Assembly (NCBI GenBank): GCA_029255685.2
Contig: CM055318.2
Location: forward strand, 1,431,001 to 1,495,000
DNA length: 64,000 bases
Reading direction: 5' to 3'
Source: Silene conica
Taxonomy: Eukaryota > Streptophyta > Magnoliopsida > Caryophyllales > Caryophyllaceae
A program made the translations under genes and the position numbers. The notes under the pieces are model-generated. The model saw only the letters and a program-made list of their open reading frames with translations. It did no database searches and was not told where the DNA came from. Of this stretch, positions 22,283-34,345 are shown one piece after another. Within the stretch, counting starts at the first letter, position 1; each line of letters begins with the position of its first letter.

Positions 22283-22860
22283 ATTATGGCATTATTGGAT
22301 AAGATATGATAAAATTAGATCTTGAAACTCGATAAAATGACCTAATCCGAATAATCTGATTCGTACTTATTTGATATTTAGATTAAGGTTGTGAAAGTTT
22401 ATCGTTGAAGTTGATATTATTCATAAGAATTTGATAATAACAGTCTTGAATTTGGAATGATTTAACTCGGTCGTCCGACTCTAATTCTTGCAAAACAAAA
22501 AATGACCTATTCTAATAAACCAATCTGAACTTCTTATTTTTTTTACTTATTTCAATTCTCATTCAACTAACTATAGTTCAACTTATGTTATTTCAGCTTT
22601 ATTAGTCTCACGTAACTTCAATTCAATCCAAGTTCATTCGATTCACTTAAGCTCGATTAGTTCGATATCCATTTAAAAAATGCACAAAAATACGTAATTG
22701 TTTTAATATAAGTTAAAAAATTTATAATGACGAATGCTTTATCGACTTGAAGAATATCCATAGAATTCGAAAAAACATAAAAAGCAAGAAAAAACAAATC
22801 CGCTTCAAATTTACGCGGACATCAAATAATTCTTCCCTCTTTTGGTAATAATCACTTAAC
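22283..22860. other. eIF5A upstream spacer
   Basis: AT-rich. Positions 22520-22680 resemble an old Tourist-like MITE. The promoter and start of the eIF5A leader should lie near 22800-22912; no core element was identified with confidence. Confidence 0.35.
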
Positions 22861-22912
22861 CAGATAGACGAAGTTCCACTGAAATTAGGGTTTTTCTGGG
22901 TAAGAAAAGAAA

Positions 22913-25120
22913 ATGTCGGACGAAGAACATCAATTCGAATCAAAGGGAGACGCAGGTGCTTCCAAAACTTATCCTCAACAAGCTGGTACTATTCGCAAGA
23001 GTGGTTACCTCGTCATCAAAAATCGACCTTGCAAGGTTTTCCCTCCCTTTTGTTCATGCTATTTTCGTCAATTTTCAGTCATTTATGATTATGTTATCTT
23101 GCTGTTATTAGGTTTTGATTGAATTATTGTTGAATTACTGTTCATATGTCAGGAATTATGTGTGTTCATAATCAGTTAGTGATTCTTTTGGTAATTATCA
23201 GAAATGGATTAGTATGTTGAGAAATTGTGGTTGTAATCTTAGGGTTTTGACTGTTCAAGTTATGATGATATTGTTTGACTGAATAATCGATAATTTGGCC
23301 GGCGATTGTTAGTGTATACTCAAAGGAGCTTGGAAGGTTGTGTTGTTTGCATAGGAAAACAGTTCTACCTTCTCCGATTATTTTTTATGGTGTATATCAA
23401 TTACGGAATATATTGTTACTCACCCCGTCTCAATCATTTCTCATCACTTGATGCAACTATTCGTTTTTTTAGGGATGGTCGGAGGTTATTAGGATTTAGG
23501 AACAGGGAAGTGTTAAATTTTAAGTGTTTTGCTCTTCTTAAGCCTCTGAGAAGTCTAGCATCAGGCTGTTTTCTTGCCTGAACCCTTTGCACTTGCATAT
23601 TCATAATTTCATTCTTAGTTTTTGAATGAGTGTCGATAACTCGATAGTAAGTTCTATGTTATGAAGGTGTGGAGCAAGCTGGGACATTGTTACCTAGTTC
23701 AAAACGAATACATAGCATCCAATATGTTCACGCTCTAAAATAATGTAATATATACACGTATTTTAAGTGTGTGTCATGATTGAACATGCTCGAGCTGGTT
23801 AACGATTCATTATTGGTTGGGTGAATCCAGTAACCCACAGTTGAGATGCTTGCTGGGATGAAGTTTCACACACTTTGTTATTTGCGCATGGCAGGTAGTT
23901 GAAGTTTCCACTTCCAAGACTGGCAAGCATGGTCATGCAAAATGTCACTTCGTCGCTATTGATATTTTCAATGGGAAGAAGCTTGAAGATATTGTCCCTT
24001 CGTCTCACAATTGTGATGTATATAGTCCCGGACTCTTTAATTTCTTTATTATTCATTTTTAGGCTTCGTTGGTCATTTTATTCTGCCTTTACTTGAAGTT
24101 GAATGCATTTTGTTGGTTTTGCAGGTTCCACATGTTAATCGTACCGATTACCAGCTCATTGACATATCTGAGGATGGCTTTGTAAGTACAGAATCTTTGT
24201 TGGGCTTGTAGCCTTTTCTTTTCCCTGTTGTCCGTCCATTGCTTGACACATGGAGCTTTCAAATTTCAGGTTAGTCTGCTGACTGATAATGGAGGCACTA
24301 AGGATGATTTGAAGCTGCCGGAAGATGACAAACTGCTTGAACAGGTTTGTACTGACATTGTTACGATTTCCCCTACTCAATTTGCAGTGGGGCTGTATGT
24401 TGTGTGAACTACGAATCATGTTAGCGTTATTCGTTTGATAGAAGCCGAGTGGTTTGTGAGGTAACAATATCACTTATTTACTATGTTACTCCGACTCTTC
24501 TAATTTCCTCGCGTACCCGTGTCGGACACTCGACACTCGGACATGGGTATGACACATGAACACCTCATTTTAGACCAAAATGTGCATATTTTTCAATAAA
24601 ATAGCCGTGTCCGACACTTGGACACGTACCCTTGTCGGGTACTTCTAAACGAGTCTAAGTAACATAGCTTATTTACTTTTTGGTACGAGTAGTCAGTTAT
24701 GTAGTCATAAAATAAAGGAATGATAATGGAATTCGTTAATACTTGTCATGGGTCTAACAGACTTTTTTCCCATTTCCGCCTGTTAGTTATTATGTAGTAG
24801 CGGAGAAGAACGAAGGAATTGAAAAACCTTAACCTATGTGCAAAACTAGGATGACTTCTGCGTGAATTGCTCTACATCATCTAGCCATTATACAACTAGA
24901 ATTCTCGTTACTTTTTCTTTGTGTGTTTGTATTGTTGGCGGGGGGAAATTATTCACCAGGGGTGTGAAATCTTACTTTTGAAATTTTACATAATCCAATG
25001 TTTTATATCCGACAGATCAAGACCGGATTTGCAGAGGGGAAAGACCTGATTCTGAGCATTCAGTCGGCTATGGGAGAGGAACAAATTTGTGGTGTCAAGG
25101 ACATTGGCGGAGGCAAGTAG
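22913..25120 (+). CDS. eIF5A: Eukaryotic translation initiation factor 5A
   Basis: Five exons (22913-23035, 23895-24017, 24125-24181, 24270-24344, 25016-25120) encode 160 aa, all introns in phase 0 and GT-AG. The protein matches plant eIF5A end to end, starting [11 protein letters not shown] and ending KDIGGGK. The hypusination loop [10 protein letters not shown] is intact; the modified lysine is predicted at K52. The N-terminal SH3-like half is followed by the OB-fold half from about residue 83 ([19 protein letters not shown]). eIF5A, once hypusinated by deoxyhypusine synthase and hydroxylase, helps ribosomes through hard peptide bonds and in termination. Intron 4 carries a hAT MITE at 24481-24667. 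By memory of Arabidopsis, the orthologue neighbours PAT22 and AGO7, as here. Confidence 0.97.
24481..24667. mobile_element. hAT-type MITE in eIF5A intron 4
   Basis: The ends CTATGTTACTCCGACTC / GAGTCTAAGTAACATAG are flanked by a perfect 8-bp duplication CTTATTTA (24473-24480, 24668-24675). Same family as 13661, 57136 and 59213. Confidence 0.85.
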
Positions 25121-25454
25121 ATAATCTTACGTTTGCTTAAGTTACGTTCACGAGGCTTTAAGACATATTGTAGTATGTTTTATCTGATTTTAGCTTGCTA
25201 AGATTTACGTGTGCGGTGTGACTCCTATTTTCCTCTAGGGAGTGTTAATGTTATTCTCCTTTCCTTAGAGGTCAGTACTCTCGTGTTCTTTACTGTTTGC
25301 CCAATTTTCCGGGTGACTTGAGGAACTCGTCGACTGATTTGGTTTGAAGCTTTATAAAACATCTGTGTTTGGCTGTGTACACTCTTACTTAGTGTCGCTG
25401 GTTCTTAATTTTGTCCTCCAATTCAAGCTTATGCACCATTTGTGTTCCCGCCCC

Positions 25455-25672
25455 AGTTGGTCTTGCTTCAGACGGTAATTTTGGTCTGAAACAATAAGAC
25501 GGGATTTTGTAACATTTTACAACCGAATGTGACCATTATTGACAAACAAGTTATCATGAGCTGTAACATTGACCACACTATTGTGGTTACATTTAACTAT
25601 AAAATGGTCACATATAACCCTTCTGAAGCTTCAGACCGAATATGACGGTCTGAAATAAGAATTTGTGTTCCC
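25455..25672. mobile_element. Mutator-like MITE downstream of eIF5A
   Basis: It has 'gtcttgcttcagacgg' at one end, 'gacggtctgaaataag' at the other, and an internal core shared with 1334 and 2714. It lies about 330 bp after the eIF5A stop, so it may fall in or just beyond the 3'UTR. Confidence 0.55.
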
Positions 25673-25920
25673 GTTTAGGTGAAGTCTCCCGATGTACTAA
25701 ATCTTTTTGTCAGTAGAGTGTTGTATTTATGCACAGTTGTTGTTGGAGTTGTTTGCCTGTTTTATCGCGCTTTTTTTTGTGGAACGGATTTTTGGGTTGG
25801 GTCAACTATAGATGTCTTGCGAGTTGCGATTATTCTTGAAAATTCTGAGAAAATAAGGAGCCTACCTCAAATTAATACCGACTTAATTTTTGGATCAGGA
25901 AATACAGAAAATAACGATAA

Positions 25921-25948
25921 TAAATAAATAAATAAATAAATAAATAAC
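25921..25948. repeat. (TAAA)n microsatellite
   Basis: Seven perfect TAAA units. Confidence 0.95.
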
Positions 25949-25949
25949 G

Positions 25950-26827
25950 ATGTATTATAATAAATGTCGTGTTGTCAGATATTGGATAGTTTTTTTTTTT
26001 ACTTAATAGAACAAGCTTTTCCATAAAATAAATAAAATGGAGAAACGGTGACATTTGATCTCCCAACTCGTGTCTCATGATACTTTTCTTTTTACGCGAA
26101 AATAGGGCAAATGATCCCACATTCCCGCCGTGTTCTGTTAATCTTCATTGGATCTACTACTGTAAGCCAAAGATAGACCAGTCCTTTCCGAAAAATTGTC
26201 ACAAACTCAAATAGTCGGGTTTTTCTGCTCGCTCCACTTAACACACTCAAATACCTATAAAACTCGACAGTCTGTCTATTTTGCGAGTCATTTTCTTGAA
26301 TCCGTGGGCTTGAATTTTCTCGTGTCCTGTCGGCCTTGGCTATAAACAGGAAAAGATATAGTCTGCAGAAGGTCTCAGAACACCGGAAAGACGGAAACTG
26401 TTAGAAACACGATTCTCAAGGCTTTACTGTATTCAACAGTTCCGGACTTCCTGGTGCTATATGCAGTGAACTAGCCGACATTAGATCGGAACTACCAAAT
26501 AGCCCGATCAAGTTTCAAACCGAGATTCAGAATCAGAACCATGCTCTGTACACTATATTTTTATTGTTTTTGAGATATAAATACTGTCTGTAACAATCTT
26601 CAGTTACTGCCGGGCGCTAATGCTACGCCGAGAGGCGAGATCAGTCATTGTTCATGTCGGAAAAATGGTATTAGGAAAAAAAATTGGATTCATTATTTTC
26701 TGGCCTTTTTCTCTTTGGCTAAAAAATACAATGAAGAATACCAATAACCAACTATACAAAATAATGTGTCGATCGATCGTCTTCATGCTGTGAGTTCTGG
26801 TCATCTTCTCAGCAACGTCTTTCGCAG
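25950..26827. other. Intergenic stretch and 3'UTR of the DUF1336 gene
   Basis: The eIF5A and DUF1336 genes converge here. On the minus strand an AATAAA-like signal near 26565 could end the DUF1336 transcript. No further gene seen. Confidence 0.4.
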
Positions 26828-29800
26828 TTAATCATCGTTTACTGTCATTAAAGTCGGGATTTGGCCTTGATTTACAAAATCTAGTTGGTTTAATCTCATG
26901 CAACACAAGACCTTCTCAGGAAGTTCTTCTTGCTTTTGTGCCTAAACCCGACACAAAACAGCAGTGCTTGTGTTAATTGTTAATGTCACGAAAAAATTTG
27001 TCTGAACCCTTAAAAAACCCGAAGAAATGAAAATATTAGTACCTGAATAGTCAATCCTAGATCGAGAATTCCTAATTTCAAGCGTTCTCGGAGTGATTCC
27101 AACGCTTTTCGTGGTACATAGCTGAAACGATGTACATCTATGTCGATTTCAAAGTAATCGGGTCCCTGCACGGACGAAGACCGACAGCATGAGTAAATCA
27201 TATTTCTAATTCGATTCAGTTTAATAATTTTATCGAAATCTAGATGTGTATCATCTCGAACCTTGAAGAATTCATGCTGAGGCCGCGATAGCACTGGTTT
27301 ATCCTTGTAAGCATTCAGGAGTCTTTTTTCAGCTGAACTTAACTGAAGATCCTCGGGATTTACGACTCCGGCTAAGATTTTAAGTCTCTCACTGTAAGGA
27401 ACCACTGACTCTTTACTGAACCCTTTAACCTTTTCGGTGTCATTGTCGACTAGTCTCTGCATTAGGTCGAATAAATCAATGTTATAACGGAAGCACAGAG
27501 AAAGATAAAAACAAACAATAAAGAACAATACGCACTACGCAGAGAGTTTTTATTAATGTGAGTAGTTTTCAGATTATAGATTCAAACGGTATATTGTATA
27601 ATGACTGCTAGGGTAGAGGTTAAGAGTTATATAGTAATCTTAACCTAATACAATACAGATTTGACCTAATCTAATAAATCCCAGACAGAAACCCTAGCCC
27701 AATACAGAATTCAGATACCATTTTATCGTTCGAAGCGACGACTAACAGATTCAAGACATAGACCCACCAATCAAAAACCAGTTGATTTAGGATGACAAAT
27801 CTATCAGGCATGAATGAATGAATGAATGAATGAATTACCTTGATGCTTTCGATGAATTCTGATGGAATTTCTTCGTCAATGTTGTCGGATATCTTGAAAT
27901 ACAGTACGAGGCTGATGCCTTCACCGTCAGTGTCGCCCATAAACATGGAAGGAGAATATGCAGGCATCTGCACAGAAAACCACAGGAATGCAGAATGCTA
28001 CTGTAATCAGATACATCAGTTAGAATAACTGGCAATCGGCCGATAACATTTTTTTTGCAGATTGAAGCGAATAGGGCACACCTGAATGTTAACAATCAGT
28101 AGCGATGGTAATTTTCCGTTCCCTTGAACAGAGGGAAGCTCGAGGTGCTGAGCAATGTGACTAATCTTCTGAGAGCAAGCAAATAAATCAACGCCGATGG
28201 GAGTATATGGACAGTAACCGGGTGCTGTACTTTTTTGCTTGTCTCTGAATTTCCGAAATTGTCAAAAATCAGTCCGAAGAATTTACATAGACAGTGAGGC
28301 GAGAAACTTTGAGACGATACATCAAACTCTATTTTAACTACCAATATAACCAACTAATGCTCTCAATCGCTTTTATTATAATATATGACCTGTTAGGCTA
28401 TTACTGCTAAATAAATGAAGAAATTTTTAAACTTTTTTTAACATGTCTTTCTGTTTTTACTTCTCTGTTAATCTATTCATCGAATCACACCATTAAAACA
28501 TGCTACAATAAGTTAACAAAACAACAAATTCTATTCAAAGCAAACGAGGACATTAGTTGGTTATATTGGTAGTTAAAAAAAAGTTTAGAGTATTTTAAGC
28601 AGTTCACTCATAGTTCGGAGTATTTCTATCAATTACTGTTACTAGCAACTTACTTAAAGTAAGTCTCGCCACGAATCCTGAATACTGAAGGGGGAATTGC
28701 AGACCAGGAACCAGCGGGTGCGCCCTTCTCGTTGTTTGCAGACGGAACCAAAAGTCCGGCTTGGGGACGTATCAATTGTGAACCTGCCCATAGGCTTGAC
28801 ATGAATGCAGGAAATTAACATGCAAACATTTCGACAAATTAACAAACCAGTAAATAACTAACCTCCAAATACGCTACTGAAGTCATCATCAGACTCGGAA
28901 TCTAGGATGCTCACTGAGTCGAACCACGCTTCTTCCTGACATATGCCTGTGAATTCAAGAATAACTCGATAAGATAACAATGAAGTTTTCTAATCATGAC
29001 TCGGATATTAGTTATATACTGTCAAAGAAATGGAAACAATGAAACAACCCTGAATCGCTACGCTTTCCTTGTAGAACAATTCGTCCTCTATATCAGTGCC
29101 TGGGATAATCCGAATTTTCTACAGAGATAAGACGGTGTTTCTCGGTTTTTGGCAAGAAAACAGAGATGTAATTTGAAGTATTGATATGCAATTTGTTTTT
29201 CTGATCAAGAAGATTAATCAGAAGTTTTTCTCTTTGGAAAAATCTGATCCATTTGTCTATCATATACGGAGTATATAGACAAATGAAGGGTGAAAGGGAA
29301 AGGATTGAGTCTGATTTATGAAGAGTTGCAATTCTTCAGAAATCAACCGCCAAAATCCGTTTTATTCGGGTAAATTATTTGGCGCCAAAGTTTCGGCGGC
29401 GTTGCGTCCCCGAACCCCTAAACCAGGGCGCTTCGCTCCTGGCCCCCGACTCGCTGACCGGGCAGCGAGACCCCCGCATAGTCGTTCGTAAGCCAACTAT
29501 ACTGCGAACTTGTAAATAATAGACTAGTGTACACTCCGTACTTCCCGAACTAGCTTTATTATTTATAAGTTCGTCCGTCTTTGAACCAAACCCAAAATAC
29601 GCAAAAATGAACCGGTAATTACACTAAAATTACCAACATCGGATATGCCATACAGAGAAAGTGAGGATACCATTTTCATCAACATGGTTCCAGTGAACTT
29701 GAGTCACATGAAACGACTTGTTAGAAACTTCTGATCGTCTGCAGGTTGTCGTCCCGCCCTTCTCAAAATCAATCTGAACAAACTCGCTAACTGAAATACG

Positions 29801-29941
29801 ACTTCCAGCATCACTAAGCCGTTTGATTGGCGCATCACAGATCGGTGTACTAATCATTCCACGCGCCTTTCTTGAATGTCGAGTATACTTCTTCCTATGC
29901 GGAGCCACGCGCGAGTGTGAAGTCGATACACAGCCCCCCAT
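26828..29941 (-). CDS. CW14/EDR2-like DUF1336 protein, N-myristoylated
   Basis: Minus-strand gene modelled from exons 29941-29671, (probable) 29099-29049, 28946-28863, 28783-28654, 28244-28082, 27967-27839, 27456-27262, 27165-27043 and 26941-26828; 419 aa with the small exon, 402 without, in phase either way. The start [11 protein letters not shown] is a consensus N-myristoylation site with a neighbouring Cys for palmitoylation, which predicts membrane attachment. Middle motifs are [21 protein letters not shown] and [19 protein letters not shown]. The DUF1336 (EDR2 C-terminal) domain fills the second half, with [39 protein letters not shown] and [14 protein letters not shown]. The family resembles the EDR2 C-terminus, linked in Arabidopsis to defence and cell-death control; the exact role here is unknown. 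Introns hold a solo LTR (27480) and a TTAA-flanked MITE (28338). Confidence 0.92.
27480..27769 (-). mobile_element. Solo LTR in DUF1336 intron
   Basis: 290-bp LTR, starting TGGTGGGTCTATG and ending TTATAACA in minus orientation, flanked by a 5-bp duplication (TTGAT as read on minus; 27475-27479, 27770-27774). It has a TATA-like and an AATAAA-like signal in order, as LTRs do. The internal region is gone. It is in the same orientation as the gene and ends about 24 bp before the exon at 27456. Related to the solo LTR at 50243-50553 and moderately old from their divergence. Superfamily not assigned. Confidence 0.85.
27811..27834. repeat. (TGAA)n microsatellite near a splice donor
   Basis: Six TGAA units adjoin the donor of the exon ending at 27839 (read on minus as repeated ATTC just after GTA). 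It could shift the donor context if its length varies. Confidence 0.9.
28338..28572. mobile_element. TTAA-flanked MITE in DUF1336 intron
   Basis: A perfect 22-bp inverted repeat (CTACCAATATAACCAACTAA plus TG, and its complement at 28551-28572) encloses 190 bp and is flanked by TTAA on both sides (28334-28337, 28573-28576). TTAA is the piggyBac target, but piggyBac MITEs are rare in plants, so the superfamily is open. Confidence 0.65.
29385..29500. other. GC-rich block in DUF1336 intron 1
   Basis: An isolated GC-rich stretch ('ggcggcgttgcgtccccgaa', 'gcttcgctcctggcccccga', 'gcgagacccccgca') is set in AT-rich intron. It has no ORF or splice signals that fit the gene. It is probably a small dispersed repeat; origin not recognised. 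Confidence 0.4.
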
Positions 29942-30180
29942 TTCTAACCTCCTTACAGCTACCAGCAAAAACTGTCTAAGTACCTAATCATTTCAATTCA
30001 GCAAAACAACAGTTCATGTTAATTAAACACATCGAGAAGTACAGACAGTTTAACGAGTCATTTTGTTAACGATTCCATTATATTCCGATGTCAAAGACAT
30101 GCAGGAAACTAAAATTATAGCAGAAGTTTGCTAGGTGAGAATTTTGCACCTAAACTTAAGGGATGATCAACACCAACAAC

Positions 30181-30576
30181 TACAAAACCGCCCACAAGCA
30201 AGGGTGTAGTCTACTGGTTAAAACTCGGGTGAAATTCCCAGAAGACCCGGGTTCATTCAAGCCTCCCCATGCCTAATAGACTTCGAGCCTGTAACTACCA
30301 GCAGGTACAAAACCGCCCACAAGCAAGGGTGGAGTTTACTGGTTAAAACTCGGGTGAAATTCTCAGAAGACTCGGGTTCATTCAAGCCTCCCATGCCTAA
30401 TAGACTTCGAGTCTGTCACCCTCGCTGGATTACCAGCGGCTACAAAACCTCCCACAAGCAAGGGTGGAGTCTACTGGTTAAAACTCGGGTGAAATTCTCA
30501 GGAGACCCGGGTTCATTCAAGCCTCCCCATGCCTAATAGACTTCAAGCCTGTCACCCTCGTTGGATTACCAGCGAC
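30181..30576 (+). repeat. Tandem trimer of a SINE-like unit
   Basis: Three units of 125, 135 and 136 bp start at 30181, 30306 and 30441, each opening TACAAAACC(G/T)CCCACAAGC. Each has box A-like TAGTCTACTGGTTAAAAC and box B-like GGGTTCATTCAAGCC. TACAAAACC recurs at 30577 after the third unit. The head matches the SINE at 36003. Direct head-to-tail SINE multimers are unusual. Confidence 0.75.
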
Positions 30577-32963
30577 TACAAAACCTTAGTTGCAAAATGA
30601 TCTTAGGTCGACTAACATGAACCATCATCACGACAAAACGGAAAATTTACCTGTTTTAAATAAAAACATGCAGAAAACAATTGAATTTAAGATTTTGGGT
30701 ACTTCCCCTCTACACAAATGTATAACTTTATCTATGTTTTAAACTGAGAAAATGCTCAATTGAAACATCATATTCATAAATAACAAACTTGTCTACCCTT
30801 TATTATATTTTGAAGACATTGCCACCAGAAAATTATTATTTTTATATAAAAGCTAATCATATTGCAAGTTTTGGTGGTCCATTTTTAATATTTTTCATCA
30901 CAAACATCATCATCAGTAATAGTGACTTTTGCACATACATCAAGATGGGACGGGACGGAACGAAAGTATCTGTCTTAAACTTAAACCTAAACCTAAGCCT
31001 AAACCATGTTACGGTGGATACTGTTTGACTCGTTTTAATTTTAAGACTAAACTAATTATTAGACATAAGTTAGTAAAGTTACCTCAATAAAATCAATGAC
31101 ACTTCAGAAGAGATCTTTGCTTCCTTCCAAATGTAATTAATTAATCTTTAGTTCATGTGATAAACACTTGCTTTTTGGTAATCCCTAAAAAAATATATGA
31201 AATTTATGCAGTTAGTAAACTGTATTTAGTCAACATTTTAACACATACAATATATATTACTCCATTATTACAAAGGGAAAAGGACTAAAATTCTACCCTT
31301 AGAAAGTTTGTCAATTGATTCACATTTTGAAGACTATTCAAAAGCATACATGATAAAATGAATAGGTCGAGGCGATTCTAGGATTCAGCGGTGACCTTAA
31401 ACCGGAAAAACTATACAACATCACTAATTATACAAAATTATATTTATTTTTTTAATAAAAGGGTGCTGGTGCATCCATGCACGGGTGTACCCCTCCATAA
31501 TCATCGTCCCTATAAATAGGGTGGAGTTTAAACTTAAGACAGTTTCAAACGAGATTTTGTACTTACCCTGATTAAATCCCGAAAACCGAAACTTGATGAA
31601 AAATGGGAAATCAAAAGAAGAAAAATTTAGGGACATTGTAATGATTAGCAAAACACTATTTATATTCAATAAATAGTTGTTAATGGAAAGTGAAAGGTAC
31701 CAAAAAACAAAAATATATAAAAGTTCTCTTAAATGTCTCCATCATCACAAACTAAAAGAAGACAAAGAATGTCATTTAAATATATTTTAAAACAATGTGT
31801 AAAGTTTTATCTTTATTATTAGTCTTTTTGATGACCTACCAATAGCCATTCAAACAATCTTTCAAAGGTGATTTGTATAATAAAGTTCATTGTTTTGCTA
31901 AAATAAATGTTTAATTAACATATGATGTGACAATTTTGTGTTGATTAAAATTGATTAATCATGCAAGTTGGAGCAAAATTAAAGTATTTGATCAAGTGAA
32001 TCTTATGATATCAACATCTTTATAATTAGTTAATTACATATCATTGTCTTAATTATCTAGATATTTGATCAAATGTAACATGCATAACTCAATTAGACCC
32101 ATTGTATACATCTGGTAATATATATTTTGAGCTTCATAGTAAAGAATTTGAGCTTATATGTATTTTTATGAGTTTAATTTAAAAGAATCTGGCCGTCTTT
32201 ATAACAAAATTGTAACTCAAAATATTATACTAAAACTAAAAAGTAATACATATAAAAGTCAAATATTTTAATTTTAACACCTAACAAATAAAAATGTAAG
32301 TCAAAATTGTTAAAAGCTCAACAAAAATGCAAATAAGCTCAAGTAAAATTGCATTGATGTACGATATTCATATATATCTGGATGTACAATCCTATTTGTG
32401 TGCATAACTACATAATAAAAAAACTATATAATAAAATGCAAAAAGCGATTTTAAACTAGGTCACCCGCTAAAAAGCGATACTAAACGAGATATGTCATTA
32501 CGTAAAAATAATATTGAAGTAACACAAACCTGAACGAGAAAAAGCGAAAAACCGATTAATTTTGATACCAAAAACGTGGTGTCGGGTGGTGAAATTACAA
32601 AATCACACACCCAAAACACCACAACAATCAGAATTATTCAAATTTCTTCTCACCAAGTTTTTTTTTTCTTTGAGATCTTTGTCGCTAAACCGATAACACA
32701 AAATTATTAGATAAAAAGACAAAGATCGAGGAAGAAAAAAGGAAAAAAACCCGATAAATAAAGGTATAAAATATGATTAAAAATTTGTAAATGTGCATAA
32801 AAATGCAATCATTCTATCCGTTTTATTCGCATGTAACATTTTTTGTCTGCCTCATTTTGATTTTTTGCACACCTATTTTTTCTCAATTGCTTTACCTCTA
32901 TTATCCTTTTATAATTTTTTCTTGTAATTTACTCATATATAGAAGTATTATATATTTCCCATT

Positions 32964-33260
32964 AAATACTTTATATTTGTATTTTTAACCAAAAATGTAT
33001 GATGGTTTTGTATTTACTACCCTATTTGACAGCTCGCCGATTAATTATTGTACATAATAACTAATTAAGAAGCATGTCGTAAAAACAGATTATAAAAACA
33101 ATTTTTAAATTAGCGGAATAGCGGTTTAATGCTTTATATATGTATTTTTAATCAAAAAGTGCATATAGGTAATATATCTACTACCTCAATTGAGTTTTAG
33201 CGAATTAAAATTGTAAAAACTAATAAGCATGTTGTAAAAACAGATTATAAATAACGGATT
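32964..33260. repeat. Diverged tandem duplication, about 160 bp
   Basis: Landmarks 'ctttatatttgtattttta' (32966) and 'aagcatgtcgtaaaaacaga' (33071) recur at 33132 and 33226 with substitutions. Confidence 0.6.
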
Positions 33261-34292
33261 TTATATTATTTGTTTGGTATGGATTAATTAACTAATTAAG
33301 TGGTTTAGCAATCTAATCTTCAAACTTTTCATTTACTATAGTATTAAATACGATAAGTAGAAGATTAACATATCAAACATTAAATGGTGTCGAACTTTTA
33401 TTTTAACAAAGTAGGTCGCTGTAATTCTTAAATAAGTGGTTAGATATTCAATTTCCAATTCTTATAATCGAAAAATCTAATTTAAAAGAGGTCAACCAAC
33501 TATTGTCTTACGAGAATCTAACGATGCATGCTTGTTGCTTGCATCAATTAACTATGTTGTTAAACTTTTTAATCAATAATAAAGGTCAACATATATTTTT
33601 AATTTGAAACAAAATTAGAATTAGAACTAGAAAACTTTTATAAATCATGATTAACGATAAAATGAGTACATTTATTATGTAATTAAGTACGAAATTACTA
33701 TGGTACGATCAATGACAAATGAGTCATAAAATACAAATAAAATGGTACAAAAGAATGGTTTCTCAATAATTTATTAAAAAACCGTTTCTCTCAAATTTTA
33801 GTGTTTATAAAGAAAGGCACTTAATTTTTGTAATCAATGTAATCGTAATGGATTTGGTATGTCACCGAACTATAAAAGGTTCGAACACTTACGTATGTTA
33901 TTGTTAATTAGGAATAGGAACGGCTGTTGTGAATGTGACATTTCAGCAACTCTAATTAGCTTCTAAATTATACTCTTTCCGTATATTTTATTAGAATTAA
34001 CACGTATATATTGAATAACGTATGAAATTTGATGGAACGGAGGGAATTATGATTATCGACTATGAAATTTTTATTCCTTGCTTAGACACTAGATTAATAT
34101 GGATTTGAGTTTAGTAGAAATGTATGATGGTAAATTGATATTGAAATTAAAATTATTCGTGTAATATCTTTTGCTGACGTGTATATAATGGAGTCAGTTT
34201 TGTGATTTTGGGTTAAACTAAAAAAAACTATTTACAAAGTGATTTGTATGTGTAATCATAATTAAAATATTTTTTGTATCTAAAATAATATT

Positions 34293-34345
34293 TCTAATAT
34301 TAGGAATATTAATAATAATTGGGCCTTAACCATTATTAGTATTCC
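34293..34345. mobile_element. TRIM-like LTR fragment
   Basis: 'attaggaatattaataata' followed by TTGGGCCTTAACCATTA matches the start of the LTR at 12637. Its tail 'ttagtattcctaatatt' folds back on the head. Fragment only. Confidence 0.5.
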
